A stretch of 64,000 nucleotides of DNA, taken from positions 62,001 to 126,000 of the forward strand of contig NZ_JAESDH010000009.1 in NCBI RefSeq assembly GCF_019249295.1, in the 5' to 3' direction. The notes beneath the pieces are model-generated. The model was not told the origin of the DNA and made no database searches. It saw nothing but the letters and a program-made list of their open reading frames with translations. Of this stretch, positions 1 through 9,475 are shown piece by piece. The translations under genes and the position numbers were made by a program. Source of the stretch: Alteromonas antoniana (GTDB lineage: Bacteria; Pseudomonadota; Gammaproteobacteria; Enterobacterales; Alteromonadaceae). Each line of letters opens with the position of its first letter. Within the stretch, counting starts at the first letter, position 1.

Positions 1-261
1 TGCTGACTTTAGACCGGTGGCTATCGCCACCACGCTTCTATAGTAATAGTAAGCGTGTGAATACCGCAATCACCGAAACACACTAATTACAATTTAGGGA
101 GAGAGGGGGAGTGCTCACATTGCCTGAGAAACTTCGGCAGAATTGCCAGTAGAGTAGGCGAGGATAATGGCGTTCATACAGGGGCAATTGGCCGGTAATA
201 TAGCAAGGCCGCGCGATGTCGGCCTTGTTATCTGGATGTGCACAACCTGCCGGGCTACGAA
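1..261. other. Intergenic region downstream of rlmB
   Basis: No gene is supported here. An imperfectly placed hairpin (arms CAAGGCCG at 204-211 and CGGCCTTG at 220-227, loop of 8) lies just past the rlmB stop and could end that minus-strand transcript, but it lacks a T run. On the minus strand the segment 1-60 holds a GGTGGC/GCCACC hairpin preceded by TATAGA-like bases, so it may be the leader of the next minus-strand gene outside the window. In related genomes that gene is often rpsF, but nothing in the window proves it. Confidence 0.35.
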
Positions 262-1002
262 TTAGCCCCGGCGCTGGCGCACGATTTCATACAGGCAAAC
301 CCCTGTGGCCACAGACACATTCAGGCTGGACACAGTCCCTGCCATCGGTAGTTTTACCAGTTCATCACAATTTTCACGCGTCAGACGACGCATGCCTTTA
401 CCTTCTGCACCCATCACCAGCGCAGTAGGGCCTGTCAGTTTTGCATCATAGATCATCTGGTCGGCCTCACCGGCTGTGCCAATGATCCACAAGCCCTTAT
501 CCTGAAGATGCTTCAGGGTGCGCGACAGATTTGTCACCTGTATGAGAGGCAAAACCTCGGCTGCACCACAGGCTACCTTTCGGACTGTGCCTGTCAGGCT
601 GGCTGATTTGTCTTTTGGTACCACCACCGCATGCACACCGGCCGCGTCTGCCGTACGCAGGCACGCGCCCAGATTGTGTGGGTCGGTTACGCCATCCAGC
701 ACCAGTAAAAATGGCTGCTCGTGTTTGTCCAAAACCTGGTCAAGATCCGCTTCGTCGAGCACACGGGCGGGCTTTGCACGGGCGACAACGCCCTGATGCT
801 GCTCACCCTGAACTTTGTCGTCCAGCGCTTTACGCTGACAGAATTGAACACTAACACCGAACCGGCGAGCCTGATTCACAATGTTGGCCAGACGTTCGTC
901 ATTCCTGCCTTTCAATACGAATAGCTCAATAACCCGCTCGGGTTCATTTTCCAGTACTGACTGCATCGCATGCAGTCCGTATAACCATTCTTGCTGTGCC
1001 AT
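262..1002 (-). CDS. rlmB: 23S rRNA (guanosine-2'-O-)-methyltransferase RlmB
   Basis: This 246-residue SPOUT methyltransferase is expected to methylate the 2'-O of G2251 in the peptidyl-transferase loop of 23S rRNA. Residues 1-75 form the L30e-like RNA-binding domain and residues 95-246 the SpoU knot domain. The three family motifs are visible: [11 protein letters not shown] at 103-113, GAEGKG at 198-203 and SSLNVSVA at 225-232. Length matches the Escherichia coli enzyme. Its ATG overlaps the rnr stop codon by one base (TAATG), so it is translationally coupled to rnr, the usual gammaproteobacterial order. Confidence 0.96.
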   Translation of the reverse strand: MAQQEWLYGLHAMQSVLENEPERVIELFVLKGRNDERLANIVNQARRFGVSVQFCQRKALDDKVQGEQHQGVVARAKPARVLDEADLDQVLDKHEQPFLLVLDGVTDPHNLGACLRTADAAGVHAVVVPKDKSASLTGTVRKVACGAAEVLPLIQVTNLSRTLKHLQDKGLWIIGTAGEADQMIYDAKLTGPTALVMGAEGKGMRRLTRENCDELVKLPMAGTVSSLNVSVATGVCLYEIVRQRRG

Positions 1003-3422
1003 TAACGCTTCTTACCGCCTTTCTGCTGTTTCGATGAAGATGACTTAGGTTTCCCCTTTGGTGCGCCTCTTCCGGATTTTGACGTACCGCTTTTCGGTGC
1101 GCCTTTCCCCGCACTGGACGCGCTGCCTTTCGTGCCTCGGCCTTTACCGCCGCGACCCTTCCCGCCAGGTCCGCTGTTGTCATCAGGTTGCCGACGTGAC
1201 TTCTTCGTCGTTTTTACCGCGACTTTCTTGCCACCGGGGCCGCGAAGCTTAGTGTTATCCAGCAATAAATCAATCTTTCTTTCGTCCAGATTGACGGCAG
1301 CCACTTTCACTTCCAGATTATCGCCTAAACGATATTGGTTATGGCCCTGTTCCCCTTTCAGACACTGCTTCACATCGTCGTAATGATAGAAATCATCATC
1401 CAGCGAGGTAATGTGCACCAGGCCGTCGATATGGTATTCGGTTAACCTGACGAACAAGCCAAAATTCGTAACCGAGGCCACCACGCCATCGAACGTATCT
1501 CCGACATGGTCCAGCATAAACTCGCATTTCAGCCAGTCAGCAACATCTCGGGTAGCATCATCTGCCCGGCGTTCGGTCATAGAACACTGTTCACCGATTT
1601 GCTCAATTTCTTCAATGGTATACGCCTTGGCACCTGACACCTTTTGCTTGGGCGGCAGCTTTTTCAGCAAACCTTTAATTGCGCGGTGAACCACCAGATC
1701 AGGATAGCGACGGATAGGCGAGGTAAAGTGTGCATAGGCTTCCAGCGCCAGCCCGAAGTGACCGATATTGTCACCGTCATAAATAGCCTGCTTCATGGAA
1801 CGAAGCAGCATGGTCTGGATTAACTCCTGATCAGGCCGGTTGCGGGTTTTGTTGACGACATCGGTAAAGTCAGCGGGTCTCGCCTCTTCCGTAATTCGGT
1901 GCGGTACACCAATTTCACCCAGGTAACTGGTAAACGTCGTCAGGCGATCGGCATCCGGTTTATCATGCACACGGAAAAGTGCTGGCGCGTCATGCTTTTC
2001 TAAAAACAATGCGGCGCTGACATTGGCCATGATCATGCACTCTTCAATCAGCTTATGCGCATCGTTTCTAACGACCGGCACGATATTTTCAATTTTACGC
2101 TGCGCATTGAACACAAATTTGCTTTCCTGCGTTTCAAACTCAATCGCACCACGATGCTGACGGGATTTCTTCAGCATGCGATACATGTCGTGCAGGTTAC
2201 GCAAATGTGGGACATGGGCTTCATAACGTTGATGCAGATCTTTATCGCCCTGCAGAATTTGCCACACTTTGGTGTATGTCAGCCGCGCGTGAGAATTCAT
2301 GACCGCTTCGTAAAACTGATACGCCTCGAGTTTTCCCTGCGCGCTGATGGTCATTTCACACACCATGCACAGTCGGTCTACTTCGGGGTTCAGCGAGCAA
2401 AGTCCATTTGATAAGACTTCCGGCAACATCGGAATAACCTGCTCAGGGAAGTACACGGAGTTTCCGCGCTCCTGTGCTTCGTCATCCAGCGCCGTTCCGG
2501 GTCGAACGTAATGACTGACATCCGCGATGGCAACCCACAGCTGCCAACCACCATCGTCCAGCGGTTCACAATATACGGCGTCATCAAAGTCGCGCGCGTC
2601 TTCGCCGTCGATGGTCACCAGTGGCAACTGACGCAAATCAACGCGCCCTTCTTTGGCTTCTTCCGGCACCTGTTCGGTCAGGTTGGAGACCTGACGGGTC
2701 ACACCTTTCGGCCATTCGTGCGGAATATCGTAGGTGCGTAGCGCCATCTCAATTTCCATACCCGGTGCCATATGCTCACCCAGCACTTCAACGATTTTGC
2801 CTACCGGATTAATTTTGCGACGCGGACGCTGAGTCAGTTCAACCACAACGACCTGCCCCATCTTCGCGCCATTCGTATGCTCTGGTGGGATCACGATTTC
2901 GTGTTGCAAACGGCTGTCGTCAGGTATCACCACACCAAAGCCCTGCTCGGTAAAGTAACGCCCTACAATAGGCTCGCTACGCGGTGTAATAACCTGCGTG
3001 ATAAACGCTTCTTTGCGGCCACGTCTGTCAGTGCCGCTTTCCCGCGCTTCAACGTAATCATCATGCAGAAACAACTGCATCTGACCGCCACTGATAAACA
3101 AATCGCCGCTGCGATCGTCGGGACGCAGAAAGCCAAAGCCGTCACGATGGCCGATAATCCGGCCACGGATCAGCTCTTCCTGATTCTGCACCACGTACTT
3201 TTTCTGACGGGTGAACTGTATCTGCCCTTCCCGCTCCATGGCCCTTAACCGTCGCTGAATTCCAATTCGACTGTCCTCTTCAGAGGCTTCAACGGCAGCG
3301 CATATATCCAGAAAAGACATCGGTTTCCCCTGCTCTTTCAGTACACTTAGCAGGTACTCGCGGCTTGCTACGGGGTTTTCGTATTTTTCTTTCTCGCGCT
3401 GATAATGCGGATCGTCACTCAT
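1002..3422 (-). CDS. rnr: Ribonuclease R
   Basis: This 806-residue 3'-5' exoribonuclease of the RNase II/RNB family degrades structured RNA. Visible parts in order are an N-terminal winged-helix region (about 20-85), cold-shock OB folds beginning at [15 protein letters not shown] (87-101), the RNB catalytic centre with [13 protein letters not shown] at 271-283 supplying the metal-binding aspartates, an S1 domain ([15 protein letters not shown], about 645-735), and a Lys/Gly/Ser-rich basic tail after about residue 735. The tail is low complexity, typical of RNase R and important for structured substrates in the family. It is first in an operon with rlmB, whose start overlaps its stop. Confidence 0.96.
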   Translation of the reverse strand: MSDDPHYQREKEKYENPVASREYLLSVLKEQGKPMSFLDICAAVEASEEDSRIGIQRRLRAMEREGQIQFTRQKKYVVQNQEELIRGRIIGHRDGFGFLRPDDRSGDLFISGGQMQLFLHDDYVEARESGTDRRGRKEAFITQVITPRSEPIVGRYFTEQGFGVVIPDDSRLQHEIVIPPEHTNGAKMGQVVVVELTQRPRRKINPVGKIVEVLGEHMAPGMEIEMALRTYDIPHEWPKGVTRQVSNLTEQVPEEAKEGRVDLRQLPLVTIDGEDARDFDDAVYCEPLDDGGWQLWVAIADVSHYVRPGTALDDEAQERGNSVYFPEQVIPMLPEVLSNGLCSLNPEVDRLCMVCEMTISAQGKLEAYQFYEAVMNSHARLTYTKVWQILQGDKDLHQRYEAHVPHLRNLHDMYRMLKKSRQHRGAIEFETQESKFVFNAQRKIENIVPVVRNDAHKLIEECMIMANVSAALFLEKHDAPALFRVHDKPDADRLTTFTSYLGEIGVPHRITEEARPADFTDVVNKTRNRPDQELIQTMLLRSMKQAIYDGDNIGHFGLALEAYAHFTSPIRRYPDLVVHRAIKGLLKKLPPKQKVSGAKAYTIEEIEQIGEQCSMTERRADDATRDVADWLKCEFMLDHVGDTFDGVVASVTNFGLFVRLTEYHIDGLVHITSLDDDFYHYDDVKQCLKGEQGHNQYRLGDNLEVKVAAVNLDERKIDLLLDNTKLRGPGGKKVAVKTTKKSRRQPDDNSGPGGKGRGGKGRGTKGSASSAGKGAPKSGTSKSGRGAPKGKPKSSSSKQQKGGKKR

Positions 3423-3737
3423 GGAGATAGTTAGTTTCCTTTACGGGTTGATAAAACAGATAAAATTTTCAGCAAGTATAACAGTTAATTACTACAAAAG
3501 ATTTGCAAAGTCGCTGACATCGTGGCGTATTGGCTTTTACAAAGACAAATATGTAGTGCAAATATTGCTTATTCCTTGATCTGGTTCACTTTGGATAAGT
3601 AAAAATGTCTGTATCATGGACTTCAGACTGGCAGGAAAGTTTCGCTATCAGACAATGCTACGCATGACCATTTTGGTGACATTCCCGTCAGTGTGCTTGT
3701 GATATGGTTGTACCACCGATTCAACAAAGGAAACGTT
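3423..3737. other. Divergent intergenic region between rnr and the lipoprotein gene
   Basis: These 315 bases separate rnr (minus) from the lipoprotein gene (plus), so both promoters should lie here. The sequence is AT-rich around 3440-3600. I see no convincing sigma70 pair, no strong dyad and no small ORF with a ribosome-binding site. Confidence 0.4.
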
Positions 3738-4016
3738 ATGAAGATTATAAGTTTAGCAGTAATTGCGGGCGCGGCCCTTACCCTGAGCGCCTGTAGCAAA
3801 TCGCCTTCTACCCAGTGCACAACCGCACCACAGTCTGAGTGGATGGATCAAACTCAGTTCCAGAACGACCTCAAAGACAAAGGCTATACGATCAACGAGT
3901 TTGTTGTTACCGATGGTAACTGCTATGAAATTTACGGAATGGACGCCGCGGATAAGAAAGTAGAAATTTACTTTAATCCGGTTGATGGCAGCATTGTGAA
4001 AAGTGAGTCTCACTAA
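3738..4016 (+). CDS. Small lipoprotein, PepSY-like
   Basis: The protein has 92 residues when started at the ATG at 3738, which follows an AAAGGAAA ribosome-binding site. A farther upstream in-frame start would bury the signal peptide. The N-terminus MKIISLAVIAGAALTLSAC is a lipoprotein signal with the lipobox LSAC, so Cys19 would be lipidated. The mature part contains a short alpha/beta unit with a DKGYTINEFVVTDGNCYEIYG stretch followed by a strand pair ending in YFNPVDGSIVKS, the layout of PepSY domains that bind or inhibit proteins in the envelope. Exact function is unknown. It stands alone upstream of the cytochrome b561 gene. Confidence 0.8.
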   Translation: MKIISLAVIAGAALTLSACSKSPSTQCTTAPQSEWMDQTQFQNDLKDKGYTINEFVVTDGNCYEIYGMDAADKKVEIYFNPVDGSIVKSESH

Positions 4017-4180
4017 ACCAGGCCAGGTTGCAGCGCTTAAAGAATGTTCTGCGCTGCAACAACCCAGTGATGTCGCCTGAACAAATTTCTGGCGGCGCAC
4101 TTTTCAGCATGGTCACTCACTGCAATGATACAAACCAGTGTCAGACAACAGCGGTCAACGGTACTTTTGCGAAGCATCAT

Positions 4181-4290
4181 TTCACTACCAGCGTAGTGAC
4201 AAACGTAACCTGGACACGACCGTGACAACATTCATCTCAATTCCAGCGTCGCAACAAACATAAACCGGACACAGCCATGACAAAAACAAT
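4181..4290 (+). repeat. Imperfect 55-bp tandem direct repeat at the cytochrome b561 start
   Basis: Two diverged copies with a period of 55 bp can be aligned: CCAGCG at 4188 and 4243, ACAAAC then GGACAC at 4212 and 4267, and GTGACAA at 4222 against ATGACAA at 4277. The second copy carries the real start codon of the cytochrome gene; the equivalent GTG in the first copy runs into a stop after a few codons. A third, weaker copy may lie around 4130-4180. This looks like a local duplication of the translation start region. Confidence 0.55.
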
Positions 4291-4807
4291 TCGGATATGG
4301 GACCCGTTTATCAGGATCTGTCACTGGACACTGGTAACAGTATTTGTGCTTAATTACTTTGTACTTGAGCCCGGCGACCTCCCTCACGAAGTACTGGGCT
4401 ATATTGCGTTTGCATTCATTACTCTTCGCATCATTTGGGGGGTAACCACCACTAATCTGGCCGGATTTCGGCACGCTTCTTTTCGTAAAACCGCATTTTC
4501 CCAACATATCAGCGAACTGAAAGCGCGCAACGTGTCGCAAACCCATGGACACAATCCGATGGGCTGGCTGATGGTATTTCTGGTAATCGGGTTATTTGCC
4601 GGACTGGGTGTCACCGGATTTATGATGGAAGAAATCGATGCATTCTGGGGCAACCAGACGCTTGAGCTTACCCACGAATGGCTCGCTAACACGCTTTACG
4701 CGGCAGCACTGATACACATCACAGCGGTGGTATTCACTCAATGGCGGGGGAAAGTCGCATTGATACCCGCGATGATCACTGGCAAAAGACGCGTTAATGA
4801 CAAATAA
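4277..4807 (+). CDS. Cytochrome b561 family protein
   Basis: This 176-residue inner-membrane protein belongs to the diheme cytochrome b561/Ni-Fe hydrogenase b-type family. Four membrane segments are visible, the first carrying WDPFIRICHWTLVTVFVL near residues 8-25, whose His is a typical heme ligand; further histidines occur in the loop LPHEVLGY, in LTHEWLAN and in AALIHITAVV, as expected for two b hemes. Such proteins move electrons between quinols and periplasmic c-type cytochromes. No partner cytochrome lies next to it, so the donor and acceptor are unknown. The start ATG sits in the second copy of a 55-bp repeat and lacks a strong Shine-Dalgarno sequence. Confidence 0.88.
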   Translation: MTKTIRIWDPFIRICHWTLVTVFVLNYFVLEPGDLPHEVLGYIAFAFITLRIIWGVTTTNLAGFRHASFRKTAFSQHISELKARNVSQTHGHNPMGWLMVFLVIGLFAGLGVTGFMMEEIDAFWGNQTLELTHEWLANTLYAAALIHITAVVFTQWRGKVALIPAMITGKRRVNDK

Positions 4808-5053
4808 ATCTTACGCTGGATAACGGGCCTTCGCGCCGCCCTCTTGTGTGATCGCCTGCTTCGCGACATTACTCTGTGTCGACGGCCACCCTGTCACGCA
4901 ATATCAGAAAACCCCGGCTGCCTTCCAGCCTGGTGATATCACCATCTCTCAGCTGACGTCATGCAGCAGTGACAAATTATCGAAACGAAGTCATACCGAA
5001 ACAAACTAGTCCGAAACCACGTCTATTTTCAGCCATACCGCGCAGGCATTGCG

Positions 5054-5680
5054 CTAATCTGTCAGGCGTCTGGCGTTGCGCACCGCTTTGGGATGCATCA
5101 ACTCCTCAAGGTCACTTAAATAACCGGCAATTTTTTTGTGCTGCTGCTTATCTGCCGTTACCGCGTTGTATAGCCAGCGGTAGGCATCTTCATAATCGTA
5201 AGGACTTCCGTAGCCATCAAGGAACAACTCGGCCAGTTGCATTTGCGCTTTCAGATTTTTCAGTGCGGCGGCTTCACGCAGATAGATCACTGCACGTTTT
5301 CGATCCTGTTGCACCAGCGTGCCTTTGGCATAATAGCGGCCTAACTGTTCCAGCGCCGCCGGAAAGCCCTGATCAGCGGCATCGCGCATCAGATTAACAC
5401 CACGCTCTGGCGCTTCATCTACGCACACGCCCCATGCCAGCATATCTCCCCATAAAAACTGGTAAGCAGGCACGCGCAATACTTCCGCCCGGGCCTCGAT
5501 ATCCTGAACCAGCTGACAACGATCTTCCACCACACGGTTGAGGTGAGAATTCTCGTTGATCATATTGATAAGCTCGTCCTGCGAGTAAAGCTGAACAGCT
5601 TTAATTTCCTGCGCCTGACTGGCAATAGAAAAAAATGAAAGCAGCGACGCTATCGCCAAATATATGATTTTATTACGCAT
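5054..5680 (-). CDS. motX: Sodium-driven polar flagellar motor protein MotX
   Basis: The product has 208 residues when started at the ATG at 5680 (MRNKIIYLAIASLLSFFSIA...), which gives a clean Sec signal peptide ending near SQAQ. The mature protein has Sel1/TPR-like repeats: MLAWGVCVDEAPERGVNLMR, DQGFPAALEQLGRYYAKGT, LKNLKAQMQLAELFLDGYGS and a final DYEDAYRWLYNAVTAD. These blocks match Vibrio MotX as I remember it, including paired cysteines in RCQLV and WGVCVD. MotX forms the T ring with MotY and recruits PomAB stators to the sodium-driven motor. It is encoded alone, away from other flagellar genes, as is common. Both strands around it lack other motility genes. Confidence 0.9.
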   Translation of the reverse strand: MRNKIIYLAIASLLSFFSIASQAQEIKAVQLYSQDELINMINENSHLNRVVEDRCQLVQDIEARAEVLRVPAYQFLWGDMLAWGVCVDEAPERGVNLMRDAADQGFPAALEQLGRYYAKGTLVQQDRKRAVIYLREAAALKNLKAQMQLAELFLDGYGSPYDYEDAYRWLYNAVTADKQQHKKIAGYLSDLEELMHPKAVRNARRLTD

Positions 5681-5870
5681 AACAAATAACCGCGTGTTGA
5701 TAAAAAACGACCCACAGTAAACTATCGGCACGCTGCCGGAAAACTCAAGTGGCGGCGTTGCAGTGATAAGAGGGCGACGCACAGGGTCAGTTCAGCCGCA
5801 TTCAGTGCCCAACTATGTCACGCGACATCGAGTTTAACGCAGCCTGCGCACAAGTGCTGTTTAGCAACAA

Positions 5871-5909
5871 TCAGTGCCCCGCCATTCATTGGAAGTAGCG
5901 GGGCACTGA
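5871..5909 (-). terminator. Hairpin terminator after the TIGR02647 gene
   Basis: A perfect 12-bp inverted repeat (TCAGTGCCCCGC at 5871-5882, GCGGGGCACTGA at 5898-5909) with a 15-base loop lies 30 bases past the stop of the minus-strand gene at 5939. Read on the minus strand it is followed by a short T-rich TTGTTG stretch. It separates that operon from motX. Confidence 0.65.
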
Positions 5910-5938
5910 ATTTGCGGCGGGCAGTCGCGCTTGTTTTA

Positions 5939-6184
5939 CTAATTGAGTTTCATCGACAGCGCCATCTGAAGATGTCTGGCATGATCGGCAATATCCACAC
6001 CTAAGTCAGTCAGATAGCCACCGTCAGGTTTGGTGATTATCCCTTTTGCGAAGAGTCGCTCAGCCGCATGGACGATGGACTGGCTGGCATCATGATGAAT
6101 TTTCAATCCCTGCATCAGGCTGTCCTGAGGAAACTTCAGGATCAGATTCAGCTCAGCGGTCATATCGTCATCGAATTGGTTCAT
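5939..6184 (-). CDS. TIGR02647 family protein
   Basis: This 81-residue acidic cytosolic protein matches the small conserved family known as TIGR02647: an N-terminal helix (MTAELNLILKFPQDSLMQGLKIHHDA), then AAERLFAKGIITKPDGGYLTDLG, and a final helix with ADHAR. The central part looks like a winged-helix-type repeat with GLITQPDGGYLT-like wording. No biochemical role is known to me. It lies 19 bases downstream of the exported DUF1579-like gene on the same strand and is followed by a strong hairpin, so the two genes form a short operon. Confidence 0.82.
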   Translation of the reverse strand: MNQFDDDMTAELNLILKFPQDSLMQGLKIHHDASQSIVHAAERLFAKGIITKPDGGYLTDLGVDIADHARHLQMALSMKLN

Positions 6185-6203
6185 GCTTCTACCTCAGGCA
6201 ATG

Positions 6204-6710
6204 TTAATCAGTTTTTTTGGTGTAGATTCCTTTGAACAGGGTCTGCCATTGCGTCTCATCGGCTTTTCGAACCTGCCAGTGTTGTATCACACTCCCATTT
6301 TCTTCCGGCGTCCAGCTAATTTTATGATTTAACTCGCCAGACTGTCCCGATGTTTTACCAGTCATCACCATCACATCATCAATCAGACCACCTTCAAGCG
6401 GCAGCCGCAGCCCGGATTTATCAGCCCAGGTCTGATACCACTTTCCGGTTGTTTTGTCGTAGCTGTTAACGCTGGTGCCGTAGGGGCCGGAAGCATTCGC
6501 ATACTGCTCAGTAATTACGCAGCCGTCATACTGTTTTTCAATCAGATTCACGCCGGCAAACTGCCCATCCGGCGTAGTGACCTCCCAGTGTCCCAGCCAG
6601 AAATCAAAGTCCTGATACCGGTCAGCGTCACACGCCGACGCTAAAGCCTTTGCATGGCATGAAAAAGCGAGTAGAAGGAGTAGCGCACTGCGCAAAGATA
6701 AGTTTTTCAT
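6204..6710 (-). CDS. Exported DUF1579-like protein
   Basis: Started at the ATG at 6710 the product has 168 residues and a signal peptide (MKNLSLRSALLLLLAFSCHA, cleavage near AKALA-SACD). The mature chain contains YQDFDFWLGHWEV, YDGCVITEQYA, TGKWYQTWADKSG and a C-terminal QHWQVRKADETQWQTLFKGIY, the pattern of the lipocalin-like DUF1579 family in which a short-barrel fold is predicted. Function is unknown. A longer in-frame start at 6785 would overlap the ubiD promoter region and hide the signal peptide, so I prefer the shorter form. It faces ubiD across about 75 bases. Confidence 0.8.
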   Translation of the reverse strand: MKNLSLRSALLLLLAFSCHAKALASACDADRYQDFDFWLGHWEVTTPDGQFAGVNLIEKQYDGCVITEQYANASGPYGTSVNSYDKTTGKWYQTWADKSGLRLPLEGGLIDDVMVMTGKTSGQSGELNHKISWTPEENGSVIQHWQVRKADETQWQTLFKGIYTKKTD

Positions 6711-6785
6711 AAGTTGCTGATCGGACAACAATCCTAAATGGTATAATCTTTTCAAAAGAGTAGTCCGTGGACCCTGCCCAATCAA

Positions 6786-8270
6786 ATGAAATATAAAGAT
6801 TTACGCGACTTTATCCAGCAACTGGAAGCACGTGGTGAACTGAAGCGCATCACCCACAGCATAGATACGGATCTGGAGATGACAGAAATTGCCGATCGCA
6901 CCTTGCGTGCGGGCGGTCCGGCCCTGTTATTTGAAAATCCGAAAAACCATACCATGCCGGTACTGGCTAACCTTTTTGGTACCCCTGAGCGGGTTGCCAT
7001 GGGAATGGGCCAGGACTCGGTTGCTGCCTTACGCGAGGTGGGTAAGCTGCTGGCGTACCTGAAAGAGCCTGAGCCGCCAAAAGGCTTAAAAGACCTGTGG
7101 GACAAGCTGCCGGTATTTAAGCAGGTGCTGAATATGCCGGCGAAAACGGTAAAAAAAGCGCCGTGTCAGGACGTTGTTATCAGCGGCGATGATGTGGACT
7201 TAAGCCAGCTACCTATCCAGCGCTGCTGGCCGGGGGATGCCGCCCCGCTTATCACCTGGGGGCTTACTGTCACCCGGGGGCCGCATAAAAAGCGTCAGAA
7301 CCTGGGCATCTACCGTCAACAGGTTATTGGCAAGAATAAAGTCATTATGCGCTGGCTGTCACACCGTGGCGGCGCACTGGATTTTCGTGAGTGGTGCCAG
7401 ACCCATCCGGGCGAACCCTACCCGGTGTCGGTGGCTCTGGGAGCCGATCCGGCAACTATCCTTGGCGCCGTGACACCCGTGCCTGATACATTGTCAGAGT
7501 ACGCATTTGCCGGATTACTGCGTGGCGATAAAACCGAAGTGGTAAAATCCATCAGTAACGACCTGCAGGTACCGGCATCGGCTGAGATTGTGCTGGAAGG
7601 CTACATTGCGCAGGATGAAACCGCACCGGAAGGGCCGTACGGCGATCACACCGGCTATTACAATGAGATAGACGAGTTCCCGGTGTTTACTGTGACTCAT
7701 ATCACACATCGCAAAAACCCTATTTATCATTCGACCTACACCGGTCGTCCACCGGATGAGCCCGCGATACTAGGTGTGGCATTAAATGAAGTGTTTGTGC
7801 CAATACTGCAAAAGCAGTTCCCTGAGATTGTCGATTTTTATCTGCCACCTGAGGGCTGCTCATACCGCATGGCCGTCGTGACCATGAAAAAGCAATATCC
7901 GGGACACGCCAAGCGCGTCATGATGGGTGTATGGTCGTTCCTGCGTCAGTTTATGTATACCAAGTTTGTGATCGTGTGTGATGACGACGTCAACGCCCGC
8001 GACTGGAATGATGTGATCTGGGCGATTACCACACGTATGGACCCGGCGCGCGATACCACCCTGATTGAAAACACCCCCATTGATTATCTGGACTTTGCGT
8101 CGCCGGTATCCGGGCTGGGCTCGAAAATGGGCATGGACGCTACCAATAAAATGCCCGGCGAAACCGATCGTGAATGGGGTACCCCTATCGTCATGGACGA
8201 TGCCGTAAAGCAACGCGTGGATGACATCTGGGACGAGCTTGGTATCATGGACGATTCTGCCAGCCGGTAA
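6786..8270 (+). CDS. ubiD: 4-hydroxy-3-polyprenylbenzoate decarboxylase UbiD
   Basis: This 494-residue prenylated-FMN decarboxylase removes the ring carboxyl group in ubiquinone synthesis and needs UbiX to supply its cofactor. Family motifs are visible: [19 protein letters not shown], the [17 protein letters not shown] block, and [15 protein letters not shown], which holds catalytic acidic residues of the E-R-E set. Length equals that of the E. coli enzyme. It is followed after 26 bases by fre, an arrangement seen in many gammaproteobacteria. ubiE, ubiJ and ubiB lie further along the same window on the other strand. Confidence 0.96.
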   Translation: MKYKDLRDFIQQLEARGELKRITHSIDTDLEMTEIADRTLRAGGPALLFENPKNHTMPVLANLFGTPERVAMGMGQDSVAALREVGKLLAYLKEPEPPKGLKDLWDKLPVFKQVLNMPAKTVKKAPCQDVVISGDDVDLSQLPIQRCWPGDAAPLITWGLTVTRGPHKKRQNLGIYRQQVIGKNKVIMRWLSHRGGALDFREWCQTHPGEPYPVSVALGADPATILGAVTPVPDTLSEYAFAGLLRGDKTEVVKSISNDLQVPASAEIVLEGYIAQDETAPEGPYGDHTGYYNEIDEFPVFTVTHITHRKNPIYHSTYTGRPPDEPAILGVALNEVFVPILQKQFPEIVDFYLPPEGCSYRMAVVTMKKQYPGHAKRVMMGVWSFLRQFMYTKFVIVCDDDVNARDWNDVIWAITTRMDPARDTTLIENTPIDYLDFASPVSGLGSKMGMDATNKMPGETDREWGTPIVMDDAVKQRVDDIWDELGIMDDSASR

Positions 8271-8296
8271 TCATTAACAGGTAAAGAAGAGAGTAC

Positions 8297-8992
8297 ATGT
8301 CAGAAATACAATGTCAGGTCGCCAATATCGAACCGCTTACCGACACGGTTTACAAGGTTGAGTTAACGCCATCGTCTCCGATGTCATTCAAAGCGGGTCA
8401 GTACATTCTTGTGCACATGGGCGAGAACGACAAGCGTCCTTTCTCTATTGCCAATGCCGCCTGGGATAATGACCGCATCGAACTGCACATCGGTGCGGAT
8501 GAAGGAAATGCCTACGCAACGGAAGTGCTGGAACGTATGCGCAATGACGGCACTATTACATTAAGTGGTGGGCACGGCGAGGCGTTTCTGAAGCCCAATG
8601 GGAAGCCAATGATCCTGATTGCAGGCGGTACCGGCTTTTCCTACACCTGGTCTATTCTGCAGGAGCACCTGCACAGCAACGATGCCACACCGATCACGCT
8701 GTACTGGGGAGGGCGTCATGCTGACGATCTGTATCTTGCTGACGAGTTGACAGCACTGGCAGAAAAACACGATAAGTTTACCTTTATTCCGGTGGTCGAG
8801 TTTGCACATGACGACTGGTCTGGTCGTACCGGCTGGGTGCATCATGCCGCCATGGCCGACCACGCTGACTTTGCAAATGTGCAGGTGTATGTGGCGGGCC
8901 GCTTTGAGATGGCGAAAGTGGTTCGGGAAGATTTCACTACCCGCGGCTTATCCAAAGACGACCTGTTTGGTGACGCGTTCGCTTTCATCTGA
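8297..8992 (+). CDS. fre: NAD(P)H-flavin reductase Fre
   Basis: This 231-residue oxidoreductase of the ferredoxin-NADP reductase fold reduces free flavins with NAD(P)H. The flavin-binding RPFSIAN motif is at 47-53 and the pyridine-nucleotide motif IAGGTGFSYTWSIL near 108. The C-terminus DDLFGDAFAFI is typical of Fre and LuxG. An AAGAGAG ribosome-binding site precedes the ATG. It is probably cotranscribed with ubiD, where reduced FMN could serve the prFMN system (inference). A strong terminator follows 44 bases after the stop. Confidence 0.94.
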   Translation: MSEIQCQVANIEPLTDTVYKVELTPSSPMSFKAGQYILVHMGENDKRPFSIANAAWDNDRIELHIGADEGNAYATEVLERMRNDGTITLSGGHGEAFLKPNGKPMILIAGGTGFSYTWSILQEHLHSNDATPITLYWGGRHADDLYLADELTALAEKHDKFTFIPVVEFAHDDWSGRTGWVHHAAMADHADFANVQVYVAGRFEMAKVVREDFTTRGLSKDDLFGDAFAFI

Positions 8993-9035
8993 TAGTCAGT
9001 CTGCACTCTTAAGAGTACATATACGAATTGAGAAG

Positions 9036-9061
9036 GCGCAGCTAATGGCTGCGCTTTTTTT
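9036..9061 (+). terminator. Rho-independent terminator after fre
   Basis: A GCGCAGC/GCTGCGC stem (9036-9042 and 9048-9054) with a 5-base loop is followed by seven T residues. It ends the ubiD-fre transcript. Confidence 0.9.
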
Positions 9062-9475
9062 ACGCAGCTGTCTGGCACTGTGCGCAGTGCCCTGCTGTGC
9101 TAATCTCCTTTTCCAGTCCGCTATGATGTGTAATGAGAGCTGTAGCTAATCAAGGCGCATTAAAACCAAATGCCGGTGCCTTTCAAAACAACGTAGTAAC
9201 CAGCAGGTACATTCCTCTTATGCGGTGCTACATACTCTTTTTCGCTGCGCCAGACGTTATCCTACGACAGAGTCCCCACTCATTACGCCGACTTCATTTG
9301 TGACCTGGTTCGCTTTCCCCTAACGTAAGTACCAGAAGAAAATGTTAATGCGTCTGACGCCTCACAGCGACCGCAGACGTATTCGCACTTTCCTGACATG
9401 CACCGATACTGGCTGTGCGCTTTTACAGCCTGTCGCACTGATTTATTCTAACTACAACAAAAAACGGTAATAACG
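9062..9475. other. Intergenic region upstream of the M28 peptidase
   Basis: About 410 bases between the fre terminator and the next plus-strand gene. No ORF with a ribosome-binding site, no strong dyad and no clear promoter pair was found; the promoter of the peptidase gene should be here. Confidence 0.35.
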
